Positions 1 through 5,778 of a stretch of DNA of 6,786 bases are shown piece after piece. Positions within the stretch are counted from its first letter, which is position 1. Every line of letters begins with the position of its first letter. Origin of the DNA: an uncultured Mollicutes bacterium (GTDB lineage Bacteria; Bacillota_I; Bacilli_A; RFN20; CAG-826); the NCBI GenBank assembly GCA_900549975.1, contig URQK01000084.1:1-6786 (forward strand), read 5' to 3'. The position numbers and the translations under genes are program-made. Under the pieces are notes generated by a model, which ran no database searches, was not told where the DNA came from, and was given only the letters and a program-made list of their open reading frames with translations.

Positions 1-1
1 A

Positions 2-616
2 TCAAATGAAGAAAGAAATGAACATTTTTTGATTCGCATTGTGAAAGATATTTATGAAGTACTTAAGGATACAGAAAGAAAAGCACATATTACTTATCCG
101 ATATTAGGCAAATGTACATTACCGGAAGATATCACTTTTGTTACTAGTGAAGAATTAGAAAAAAAATATCCTTCTTTAACAGCAAAAGAAAGAGAAAATA
201 TTGAAGCAAAAGAACATGGCGCAATATTTTTAATGCACATCGGAGGTAAATTAAATAATGGCCAACCACATGATGGACGTGCTGCTGATTATGATGATTG
301 GTCACTTAATGGTGATATTTTACTTTGGTATGAACCATTGGGTATTGCTTATGAAATATCGTCAATGGGTATAAGAGTAAATAGAGAATCTTTATTAAAA
401 CAATTAAAAGAAAAAAATGAAGAATTTAAATTAGATCTACCATATCATCAAGATATTATTAATAATAATCTTCCACTTACCATTGGCGGAGGTATTGGCC
501 AATCTAGAATGTGTATGTTTATGCTTAAAAAAGTACATATTGGTGAAGTACAAGCATCTTATTGGCCAAATGAAGATATTGAACTATTTGCTAAAAATAA
601 TATTCATTTATTGTAG
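2..616 (+). CDS. asnA: Aspartate--ammonia ligase (asparagine synthetase A), 3' part only
   Basis: AsnA makes asparagine from aspartate, ammonia and ATP in the cytosol; it is a class II aminoacyl-tRNA-synthetase-like fold enzyme of about 330 residues. The frame is open from the left edge, so 204 residues are visible and roughly 130 N-terminal residues lie outside. A TTG at position 29 is inside the conserved protein (ERNEHFLIRIVKDIY matches the family there) and is not the start. Family landmarks visible are EELEKKYPSL, the KEHGAIFLMHIGGKL segment, RAADYDDWSLNGDILLW, EISSMGIRV, and near the C-terminus TIGGGIGQSR followed by HIGEVQASYWP. The DYDDW-to-LNGDIL spacing is the short version seen in many Gram-positive enzymes; the E. 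coli protein has extra residues there. The gene ends in TAG, and the next gene starts 28 bp downstream on the same strand, so co-transcription is possible. Identification is from recognised family motifs and is firm. Confidence 0.96.
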   Translation, partial: SNEERNEHFLIRIVKDIYEVLKDTERKAHITYPILGKCTLPEDITFVTSEELEKKYPSLTAKERENIEAKEHGAIFLMHIGGKLNNGQPHDGRAADYDDWSLNGDILLWYEPLGIAYEISSMGIRVNRESLLKQLKEKNEEFKLDLPYHQDIINNNLPLTIGGGIGQSRMCMFMLKKVHIGEVQASYWPNEDIELFAKNNIHLL

Positions 617-644
617 ATAAAGTTCTTAATTAAGGATAAAGCAA

Positions 645-1142
645 ATGAAAACAGACTTAGAAAAATTAAAAGTAATTCAATCTTTTATAGCTGAAAACTA
701 TGTAGAATTGGAAACTTCACGTATGTTGCATAAAACTGTAAAACATAAAGCAGCGTGTTTATTTTGTGAAGTCCCACTTATTGATGATTCAAATATAGAA
801 ATAGATTCTTCATGGCAAGAAGAAGTTTTTCATATTATTGATAATAAAAACATGAATGATCCTGATGTGTATAAAAAAGCATTTATAACAAAACAAACAT
901 TTTCTAAGATTAGAAAAGATGTTAATTATCATCCAGATAAAGACACCGCAATTAAGATGTGTGTTGGATTAGAATTAGATGAAGAAAATACATTGAAATT
1001 GCTTGAAAAAGCCGGATATACATTATCTAATGCTATTAAAAAAGATATAGTTATAAGATATTTTATTAGGAAAAAAGAATTTGATATCATAAGCATTAAT
1101 AATGCTTTATATGATTTAAATTTAGACTTGATAAAATGCTAA
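645..1142 (+). CDS. Macro-domain-associated C-terminal module protein (stand-alone, no macro domain)
   Basis: 165 residues, soluble, no signal peptide or membrane segment. AAGGA at 632-636 lies 8 bp before the ATG and supports this start. The C-terminal 90 residues (DVYKKAFITKQTFSKIRKDVNYHPDKDT, then AIKMCVGLELDEENTLKLLEKAGYTLS, then DIVIRYFI and INNALYDLNL) match, from memory, the region found after the macro domain in many Bacillota 'Appr-1-p processing' proteins. It also matches stand-alone proteins encoded next to vWA genes. The pattern 'K..F.KI...Y.P....AI....L.L......LL..AGY.LS' resembles an XRE-type helix-turn-helix layout, but DNA binding has not been shown to my knowledge. The N-terminal part (LKVIQSFIAENYVE) also matches the linker helix of the fused forms, so the whole protein corresponds to that module and has no ADP-ribose-binding domain. 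It follows asnA by 28 bp and a vWA gene lies 1.9 kb downstream. Function unknown; family membership fairly sure. Confidence 0.75.
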   Translation: MKTDLEKLKVIQSFIAENYVELETSRMLHKTVKHKAACLFCEVPLIDDSNIEIDSSWQEEVFHIIDNKNMNDPDVYKKAFITKQTFSKIRKDVNYHPDKDTAIKMCVGLELDEENTLKLLEKAGYTLSNAIKKDIVIRYFIRKKEFDIISINNALYDLNLDLIKC

Positions 1143-1143
1143 A

Positions 1144-1174
1144 AATAATTAATATTTAAGTATTTTTAATTATT
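1144..1174. terminator. All-A/T inverted repeat after the 165-residue gene, possible bidirectional terminator
   Basis: AATAATTAA (1144-1152) and TTAATTATT (1166-1174) form a 9-bp perfect stem with a 13-base loop, starting two bases after the TAA stop at 1140-1142. The stem is only A/T, so it would be a weak terminator. It sits between this gene and the minus-strand remnant ending at 1173, which fits a shared end point for convergent transcripts. An inverted repeat like this can also arise by chance in AT-rich DNA. Confidence 0.3.
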
Positions 1175-1376
1175 ATTTATTTCTACATCTCCAAAATGCT
1201 ATTGGATGTAATTTAATATTGTTCATAATTTCTTTGTTTTCAAATAGCAAGTCTGGTTTGTAATTTCTATTTTTGAAAATTATTATAAATGCTTGCTCTT
1301 TTTTAACTGCTTTTTTAATGCCTTTAACTTTTTTACTTATTTTATCTACTAAAACAAGTATTTTGAGAAAAATTGG
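1173..1376 (-). pseudogene. Decayed 3' end of an unidentified minus-strand gene
   Basis: On the minus strand a frame is open from 1376 down to a TAA at 1173-1175, 67 codons, bounded upstream by a TAA at 1377-1379. It has no plausible start: its only ATG leaves about 20 residues. The translation looks protein-like: a lysine-rich helix (KISKKVKGIKKAVKKEQAF), then IIIFKNRNYKPDLLFENKEI, ending NIKLHPIAFWRCRNK before two consecutive stops. The ending reminds me of the C-terminus of AbiEii/AbiGii-type nucleotidyltransferase toxins (an 'HPMALWK'-like tail), but I hold this only weakly. Nothing recognisable of the rest of a gene continues to the right, so I read it as the 3' stump of a lost gene. It could also be a chance open frame. 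Confidence 0.4.
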
Positions 1377-1510
1377 TTAAAAAAGTTATTCTACAAGTAT
1401 AACTGCTGATGTTTTAAATATAAAGTCAAACAATAAAGATTAATATTTTTTCGGATTTTCATAAAATGATACCTATATTATTTATGTGTAGAAATAATCA
1501 AATTCAAAAC
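1377..1510. other. Gene-free stretch upstream of the AlbA_2 gene
   Basis: About 130 bp of AT-rich sequence without a supported gene. A plus-strand frame over roughly 1386-1443 reads as a short tail (SYSTSITADVLNIKSNNKD then stop) that faintly recalls the end of a winged-helix protein, but it is too short to claim. TATATT at 1474-1479 could be a -10 box for the downstream gene; no convincing -35 box stands at the right distance. Confidence 0.35.
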
Positions 1511-1517
1511 AAGGTGG
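1511..1517 (+). promoter_or_regulatory. Ribosome-binding site marking the original start of the AlbA_2 gene
   Basis: AAGGTGG ends 5 bp before the ATG at 1523. That ATG opens MKQIESNHI, the expected beginning of an AlbA_2 domain protein, so this site fixes the ancestral start even though the frame breaks nine codons later. No similar site precedes the GTG at 1770. Confidence 0.7.
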
Positions 1518-1522
1518 CTTTT

Positions 1523-2945
1523 ATGAAACAAATTGAAAGTAATCATATAGTTTAAAAAATGCTATGTTGACGATTTAGACAAGGATATTATTGCCTTTTT
1601 AAATAGTCAAGGAGGAAGAATTTATATTGGCATAGAAGATAATGGTCATATAATAGGAATACCAAAATTCGAACAAGATGATTTAAACTTAAAAGTAGCA
1701 AATATTATAAGTGATTCAATATACCCTAATCCTAGAGATTTTATAAATTTTGATTATGATGACAATAATGTGCTAATCATAAATATAAGAAAAGGTAATA
1801 AAACACCATATTATCTAAGAGATAAAGGACCAAAACCTACAGGAGTTTATATTAGATTTGGTGCATCTAGACGTCAAGCTACAGAAGAAGAAATTCTAAC
1901 AATGATAATGGAATCTAGAGATTATTCTTTTGAAAAAGATATTTCTTATAATCAAAATCTTCACTTCAAATATTTAAAAAACTATGCTAATTCAGCAAAT
2001 TTGGATTTTGGAGAACATAAATTTAAAACACTTGGAATTAAAAATACTCATAATCAATTTACAAATCTCGGGTTGTTAGTTAGTGATGAAAATCCAATAG
2101 TTGTAAAATTTGCTAGGTATGATAATAAGATGGATTTTATATACAAAAGAGAATATGAAGGTTCAATTGTATTGATTGCTGATAGAATAATCATACAGGC
2201 AGATGACTTCAATGCTTTATCGGCAAAAATTCCAGATAGTGGTGGGAAAAGAATAGAAATAAAATCTTATCCCGGCAAGAGTTTAAGAGAAGCAATTATA
2301 AATGCTATTTGTCATGCTGATTATTCTGCGTCATCAAATATAAAAATTGAGTTTTTTCCTGACAAAGTTAAAATTTCCAATCCAGGCGGAATATATGATG
2401 CAACGTTAGATGAGGTTTTAGAAGGAAAACAAACATTCAGAAATCCAGGATTGGTTAATATTTTAATGCGGTTAAATTTTATCGAAAATTATGGAACGGG
2501 TCTTGCAAGAATTTTTGAGACATATAAGGTGGAGCAAAGGAAGCCAATATTTTATGTTACTAATAGATTCTTTTGTATAACTTTGCCAAACCTAAACTAT
2601 TGTTATGCATCTAATGAGCACGATGAGCCCAAAAATGAGCACGATAAACCCAAAAATGAGCACGATAAGCCCAAAAATGAGCACGATAAACCCAAAAATG
2701 AGCACGATGAACTCAAAAATGAGCACGATAATTATTATGATAATTTTAGTAAAAAAGAAAAGACCATAATTGATATAATAAAAAATGGAGCCAAAATAAC
2801 TATTAATGATATGCAAGTTAAATCATCGTTTTCTAGAGCAACAGTTGTAAGAATATTAAACAAACTTAAACGTAAAAATGTAATTTCTTATATTGGAACA
2901 TCAAAGAATGGAAAATGGATTTTAAATAACAAGGATATTCTTTAA
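1523..2945 (+). pseudogene. AlbA_2 / HATPase (Schlafen-like) ATP-binding regulator with winged-helix tail, frameshifted near the N-terminus
   Basis: From ATG 1523 the first frame reads MKQIESNHI and then hits TAA at 1553-1555. The rest continues from 1551 in another frame (FKKCYVDDLDKDIIAFLN...) without a stop to 2945. Family members have 'ES..IEFK' here, so GAATTT appears to have become GTTT, a 2-bp loss near 1550. Restoring it gives 474 residues. Domains in restored numbering: AlbA_2 fold at about 1-120 (SQGGRIYIGIEDNGHIIGI); a RecG-like C-terminal HATPase region with N-box REAIINAICHADY (256-268), ISNPGG (285-290) and RNPGLVNILMRL then ENYGTGL (307-328); an NEHD heptad linker (365-403); and a C-terminal winged helix (about 410-468). 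Such proteins are usually annotated as ATP-binding or transcriptional regulators of unknown target. An unframed product from GTG 1770 would lack most of the AlbA_2 core. A sequencing error or a +1 frameshift during translation are the alternatives. The gene lies between two genes that are often neighbours elsewhere, which suggests insertion. Confidence 0.8.
2613..2729 (+). repeat. 21-bp in-frame tandem repeat (NEHDxPK heptads) in the AlbA_2 gene
   Basis: Five full 21-bp units start at 2613, 2634, 2655, 2676 and 2697, followed by a partial sixth (NEHD only, 2718-2729). Each encodes N-E-H-D-(E/K)-(P/L)-K. The AATGAGCACGAT half is identical in every copy; the second half varies by single bases, and units 2 and 4 are identical. 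The repeat forms a highly charged linker between the HATPase region and the C-terminal winged helix. Because the unit is a multiple of three, copy number can change without breaking the frame. Confidence 0.95.
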
Positions 2946-2947
2946 AA

Positions 2948-2964
2948 GTCGCTTTTAATGCGAC
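2948..2964 (+). terminator. Small GC-containing hairpin after the AlbA_2 gene, possible terminator
   Basis: GTCGC (2948-2952) and GCGAC (2960-2964) pair over a 7-base loop, three bases after the TAA stop. The flank is AT-rich but has no clean T-run behind the stem (CATTATATT), so as an intrinsic terminator it is weak. It is the only G/C-rich stem in this gap. Confidence 0.4.
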
Positions 2965-3020
2965 CATTATATTAAAAATTTATATTACACTACAACTATA
3001 AAAAGAGGAGTGTAATTAAA

Positions 3021-3644
3021 ATGAAAAAAGATTTAACAGAATTAGTATTTATTCTTGATAAAAGTGGATCGATGAATGGATTAGAAAAAGACACAATAGG
3101 CGGATATAATTCACTTATAAAAAAGCAAAAAAATGAAAAAGGAGAAGCACTTGTAACAACTGTTCTTTTTAGCACTGAAACAAATTGTATTGTTAATCGT
3201 ATGGATATAAATAAGGTAAAACCATTAACATCAAAAGAATACTTTGCTTCTGGATGCACAGCTTTATTAGATGCCGTAGGAGAAACTATTACTTCTATAA
3301 AAAGAGAACAAGAAAAACTAAAAGAAAATGAAAAACCAGAAAAAACAATAGTGGTTATTACCACGGATGGATTGGAAAATGCTAGCAGAGAATACAGTTA
3401 TGATAAAGTAAAAGAACTAATTAGTTCATTAAAAGAAAAAGAGAATTGGGAATTTCTATTTTTAGGCGCTAATATCGATGTAGCTAAAGAAGCTAATAAG
3501 ATAGGAATTAATTCTGATTTTGTCGCAAATTATAGTTGTGATAAAAAAGGAATAAACACAAATTTTTGTGTTTTATCTGAAACAATTAGTAAAGCAAGAG
3601 AAACAAAAAAAATATCAAAAGACTGGAAAAAGAGATTGCGTTAA
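3021..3644 (+). CDS. Small von Willebrand factor A (vWA) domain protein
   Basis: 207 residues, essentially one vWA domain, no signal peptide or membrane segment, so cytoplasmic. GAGGAG at 3005-3010, 10 bp before the ATG, supports the start. The metal-ion-dependent adhesion site is complete: DxSxS as Asp13, Ser15, Ser17 (FILDKSGSM), the conserved Thr80 (SGCTALLDAVG) and Asp116 (VITTDGLENAS), so divalent-metal-dependent ligand binding should be possible. Other typical segments are TIGGYNSLIKKQK, TTVLFS and WEFLFLGANIDV. This subfamily is common in Bacillota and resembles the TerY-like intracellular vWA proteins. Elsewhere, as I recall, it is often encoded beside macro-domain proteins or beside the stand-alone module seen here at 645-1142. 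Intracellular vWA proteins commonly scaffold multiprotein complexes; the specific role here is unknown. The coding end overlaps an inverted repeat that begins at 3636. Confidence 0.93.
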   Translation: MKKDLTELVFILDKSGSMNGLEKDTIGGYNSLIKKQKNEKGEALVTTVLFSTETNCIVNRMDINKVKPLTSKEYFASGCTALLDAVGETITSIKREQEKLKENEKPEKTIVVITTDGLENASREYSYDKVKELISSLKEKENWEFLFLGANIDVAKEANKIGINSDFVANYSCDKKGINTNFCVLSETISKARETKKISKDWKKRLR

Positions 3645-3720
3645 TTTTAAAAGGACATATTTTTAATTGCGCCAGTGTGTCAATTCTAAGCAACAATGTC
3701 TCATTAAAAAAATAACGCAA
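3636..3720 (+). other. Nested inverted repeats over the vWA stop codon, candidate structured 3' UTR
   Basis: Three pairs nest in order: TTGCGTTA (3636-3643) with TAACGCAA (3713-3720), perfect over 8 bp and extendable by TTTT/AAAA with one bulged base; GACAT (3654-3658) with ATGTC (3696-3700); and AATTG (3665-3669) with CAATT (3681-3685). The outer arm includes the last codons and the stop of the vWA gene. Correct nesting of three pairs suggests a folded RNA element or a transcript-end structure. The inner stems are short and could be coincidental. Confidence 0.4.
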
Positions 3721-3761
3721 AGAATATCGGTTGTATTTGAATGTTTCTTGGAAAGAATTAT

Positions 3762-3814
3762 AAATTGGGTATCTCCATGGATGGATCCATAGGTGGTATC
3801 CAATTTTTCTTTTT
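3762..3814 (+). terminator. Long imperfect hairpin followed by T5CT5, probable intrinsic terminator
   Basis: AAATTGG (3762-3768) pairs perfectly with CCAATTT (3800-3806). Pairing continues inward through G-T, TA/TA, T-G, C-G, one mismatch, CC/GG, a single bulged A and ATGG/CCAT to a small loop near 3782-3785, about 18 pairs in all. TTTTTCTTTTT follows at 3804-3814, as expected of a plus-strand intrinsic terminator. It lies about 120 bp after the vWA stop, so it probably ends that transcript after a structured 3' region, or ends a small RNA. The near-symmetry also allows an origin as a transposon-like inverted repeat. Confidence 0.6.
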
Positions 3815-4101
3815 GGTTGTACATAAAGGCATAAATTGTCGAGTTTAGAAAGGTAAAGTTTATCTTTAATTTTAGAAAGAGTATCAGGTTACTAATAAAT
3901 GAATTTTCAGGAGTTTGAGAAACATTAAATCCGCGAATAAAATCAATTAATTTACTTGGAGGGGGTTCATTTTAAACACTTTAATTTCAATTAATCTTAA
4001 AATAGTAAAAGCTAAATAGCAAAAAGTCAAAATTATAAGTGCAAATGATATAAAGGCATTGCAATATTGATAGATTAAGCACTAAAATGCAATAAATTTA
4101 T
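3815..4101. other. Gene-free AT-rich stretch
   Basis: No plus-strand frame with a usable start was found. GGAGGGGG at 3958-3965 looks like a strong Shine-Dalgarno site, but no ATG, GTG or TTG with a frame of useful length follows. On the minus strand a start-less frame runs from 3971 back to 3663, across the hairpin at 3762-3806; I do not call it a gene. No tRNA-like or rRNA-like sequence was noticed. Confidence 0.5.
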
Positions 4102-4174
4102 CACTATTCAAAAATAATGTAATTGGATCATAATGGATAAATATATACAATATATTTAATATTTTTGAATAGTG
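4102..4174. repeat. 15-bp perfect inverted repeat upstream of the signal-peptidase operon
   Basis: The arm at 4102-4116 (CACTATTCAAAAATA) is the exact reverse complement of 4160-4174 (TATTTTTGAATAGTG), separated by 43 bp of A/T-rich sequence. It ends 26 bp before the -35 box of the operon promoter. It could be a two-site operator, a cruciform or transcript-end structure, or the paired ends of a very small mobile element. No target-site duplication is evident directly beside the arms. Confidence 0.75.
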
Positions 4175-4200
4175 TGAATAAAGATAGCGCTCGCAAAAAT

Positions 4201-4228
4201 TTGCAAATAGTAAAAAACATGTTATAAT
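4201..4228 (+). promoter_or_regulatory. Sigma-70/SigA-type promoter of the substrate/signal-peptidase operon
   Basis: TTGCAA at 4201-4206 (-35) and a perfect TATAAT at 4223-4228 (-10) are separated by 16 bp. A transcription start near 4235 would leave a leader of about 60 bases before the first gene. It is the best promoter-like sequence seen in the window, and it fits strong housekeeping-sigma expression of the secreted proteins. Confidence 0.7.
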
Positions 4229-4276
4229 AAGGCAACATTTGTAATAGTATTTAATATTATTTAAATGCAAAAAAAT

Positions 4277-4283
4277 AGGAGGG
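4277..4283 (+). promoter_or_regulatory. Strong Shine-Dalgarno site that sets the first substrate's start
   Basis: AGGAGGG lies inside the codons following an ATG at 4265 and 14 bp before the in-frame ATG at 4298. Starting at 4298 gives a normal signal peptide (MKKNLIMF...), whereas 4265 would add 11 residues and has no ribosome-binding site. The 14-bp spacing is somewhat long; ATA or other weaker starts nearer to it are less likely. Confidence 0.75.
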
Positions 4284-4297
4284 AATTAAAAATACAA

Positions 4298-4996
4298 ATG
4301 AAAAAGAATTTGATTATGTTTACATCGGTGTTTGCTTCACTTGCAGTATTATCAACAGGTTTTGCCGCTTGGGTTATTACTGGTGGTGATATTGAAGAAA
4401 CACAAATCGGCAGTGTTACAATACAAACTATAACAGATAACCGTCATAAAATTTCTGTTGAGTCAGCAGATACTGGAACTAATACAGGAAACATTGTGTT
4501 TGGTGGATTAGAACAAAAAATTGAAAACGCTTGGTTTAATTTAGAAGGTTCAACAACCACTGAAATTGAAAAATTATCAACATTTTTAAAAGTTACAGTT
4601 ACTAATGCTGCAAACAAGTCATTGTCAGAGATATTTACTGAAAATACACTTGCAGCAGTTGGTACAGAGTACAGTACTGCACTTTCTAATGGATATGTTG
4701 GTGCTTTACCAACTGTGGAATTTGTTGAGAGTGCTTCTGATACTGCTAATGTGGTGAGCAAATTTACAAAAGATGGTGGCACAGAAAAAGGTTTAGTTTA
4801 TATACGCTTAAAATTTAGTTGGGGAGCGCATTTTAATAGACAAAACCCTTATACTTACTACAATAGCAAAAATATTGATGACAAAGTCAGTGAAGATGCG
4901 GATTCTATTACATATGGTGATGACGCATTTAATACAATGACGGCATTAAAGGCGTTAAATGGCACTAATTTTAAATTAACGCTTAAAACAAAATAG
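4298..4996 (+). CDS. Exported protein with SipW-type signal peptide, TasA/CalY-like (substrate 1)
   Basis: 232 residues from ATG 4298. The N-terminus is a SipW-dependent signal peptide: short basic start (MKKN), hydrophobic core to about residue 20, then STGFAAWVITG. By comparison with TasA (GGTWA/AFND) cleavage is expected after Ala23. The mature start leads into GSVTIQTI (39-46), where TasA-like proteins have a Gly-x-Leu/Val-x-Leu strand. The rest is rich in Thr, Ser, Asn and beta-branched residues, as in secreted beta-sandwich proteins, with no further membrane segment and no LPXTG anchor. Near the C-terminus FSWGAHFNRQNP (173-184) followed by YTYY is shared with the next gene's product. 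It is first in an operon with a second substrate (63 bp downstream) and a signal peptidase. A role as a fibre-forming or matrix surface protein is inferred by analogy with TasA/CalY. Confidence 0.85.
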   Translation: MKKNLIMFTSVFASLAVLSTGFAAWVITGGDIEETQIGSVTIQTITDNRHKISVESADTGTNTGNIVFGGLEQKIENAWFNLEGSTTTEIEKLSTFLKVTVTNAANKSLSEIFTENTLAAVGTEYSTALSNGYVGALPTVEFVESASDTANVVSKFTKDGGTEKGLVYIRLKFSWGAHFNRQNPYTYYNSKNIDDKVSEDADSITYGDDAFNTMTALKALNGTNFKLTLKTK

Positions 4997-5018
4997 TGCA
5001 AATAAAGTAACTATGCAC
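4996..5018 (+). other. Small hairpin at the first substrate's stop codon
   Basis: GTGCA (4996-5000, beginning with the last base of the TAG stop) pairs with TGCAC (5014-5018) over a 13-base loop. It is a weak stem without a following T-run. Its position directly at a stop codon parallels the stronger palindrome at the end of the next gene, so an mRNA-processing or stability role is conceivable. Confidence 0.25.
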
Positions 5019-5058
5019 ATTAATTAATAAGTTATATATAAAAAGGAGAAAATTTAAA

Positions 5059-5760
5059 ATGGCAAAATTTACTAGAAAATCTTATAAAAGAAAGAAAGTT
5101 GTATTAGGAGTAACACTATTCGCTTCAATTGCACTCATATCAACAGGCTTTGCAGCATTTGTTATAACTAAAAACGCTGATGCTAATAAAGATGGAACTG
5201 TTGTTGTTGGGACAGTTAAAGATGCAAATATTTCATTTGTCGGTGTAGCACAAACATATGATTCATTTATTTTTGATTGTAAAAAAGATGATTTATCAGG
5301 TAGAGTTTATTTCGAAGAAGAAGAAAATAATAAAGATGGCGAACGCTTAACAATTACTATTTCAGGAGCAGTTACTAATCCAGATTATTTAAAGTCTGGA
5401 ACAATTAAAATGGAAGTTCCAGCAGAAGTAACCGCTGCGGTAAGTAAAAAATATATAGCTTTACCAAGTTGCGTTAGTGATGCCCAAACATTAACATTTG
5501 AAGATATTACTGTTAGCGAAGATACTACCACAAAATATGGTGTTGATGTTGGAACTAAATTAAAATCATTTTCATATGATATTACGTTTACTTGGGGTGA
5601 AGCTTTTAACAGAAAGAACCCAGGTGAATATTTTGATGAAGATGAGGCGGGTAAAGCTATAAGTTACGAGCAAGTTAAATCCACAATGGCCGATTTTTAC
5701 TCTACTTTAAATACGACTGGTAGATATAAAGTCACGATTTCCGCAAGTGCTAATGCTTAA
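5059..5760 (+). CDS. Exported protein with SipW-type signal peptide, paralogue of the preceding gene product (substrate 2)
   Basis: 233 residues; AGGAG at 5044-5048, 10 bp before the ATG, supports the start. The signal peptide has a longer basic region (KFTRKSYKRKK, 3-13), a hydrophobic core (14-29) and STGFAAFVITK (28-38), nearly identical to STGFAAWVIT of the previous protein; cleavage is expected after Ala32. The mature part starts with GTVVVGTV and ends with FTWGEAFNRKNP (177-188), the same motif as in substrate 1 at the same distance from the end, followed by a strand-like tail (GRYKVTISASA). The middle differs strongly: it has an acidic loop (YFEEEENNKDGE) and two cysteines (73 and 138) that could form a disulfide outside the cell. 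The two proteins could be major and minor subunits of one surface structure, which is inference. The last codons and stop form half of a perfect palindrome before the signal peptidase gene. Confidence 0.85.
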   Translation: MAKFTRKSYKRKKVVLGVTLFASIALISTGFAAFVITKNADANKDGTVVVGTVKDANISFVGVAQTYDSFIFDCKKDDLSGRVYFEEEENNKDGERLTITISGAVTNPDYLKSGTIKMEVPAEVTAAVSKKYIALPSCVSDAQTLTFEDITVSEDTTTKYGVDVGTKLKSFSYDITFTWGEAFNRKNPGEYFDEDEAGKAISYEQVKSTMADFYSTLNTTGRYKVTISASANA

Positions 5761-5768
5761 GCATTAGC
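5749..5768 (+). terminator. Perfect 20-bp palindrome at the substrate 2 / signal peptidase junction, possible attenuator
   Basis: GCTAATGCTTAAGCATTAGC is an exact palindrome whose centre contains the TAA stop (5758-5760). As RNA it gives an 8-bp stem with a TTAA loop, followed by TTAATTTATT and then the ATG of the signal peptidase at 5779. It may act as a partial terminator, as an RNA-processing or stability element, or as a structure that links translation of the two genes. Confidence 0.6.
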
Positions 5769-5778
5769 TTAATTTATT

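Noticed and set aside
29..31. TTG start giving a 195-residue AsnA
   Set aside because: The frame is open to the left edge and the residues before it match the AsnA family, so the gene is cut by the window, not started here.
2592..2816. Minus-strand frame with repeated hydrophobic IVLIFGF-type units
   Set aside because: It is the antisense of the NEHD tandem repeat and of AT-rich coding sequence; no ribosome-binding site, and the plus-strand reading is clearly the protein.
3958..3965. GGAGGGGG resembling a strong Shine-Dalgarno site
   Set aside because: No ATG, GTG or TTG with a reading frame of useful length follows at a suitable distance.
3663..3971. Start-less minus-strand frame of 102 codons in the gap after the vWA gene
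   Set aside because: No usable start, no recognisable family, and the frame runs straight through the long hairpin. It could be a gene remnant, but the translation does not look convincing.
4082..4270. Minus-strand 62-residue frame overlapping the operon promoter
   Set aside because: Low-complexity I/L/Y/F/K/N composition typical of AT-rich noncoding DNA; it spans the inverted repeat and promoter and has no ribosome-binding site.
4265..4297. Upstream ATG start for the first exported protein
   Set aside because: The strong AGGAGGG lies after this ATG, and the extra residues would disturb a normal signal peptide; ATG 4298 fits better.
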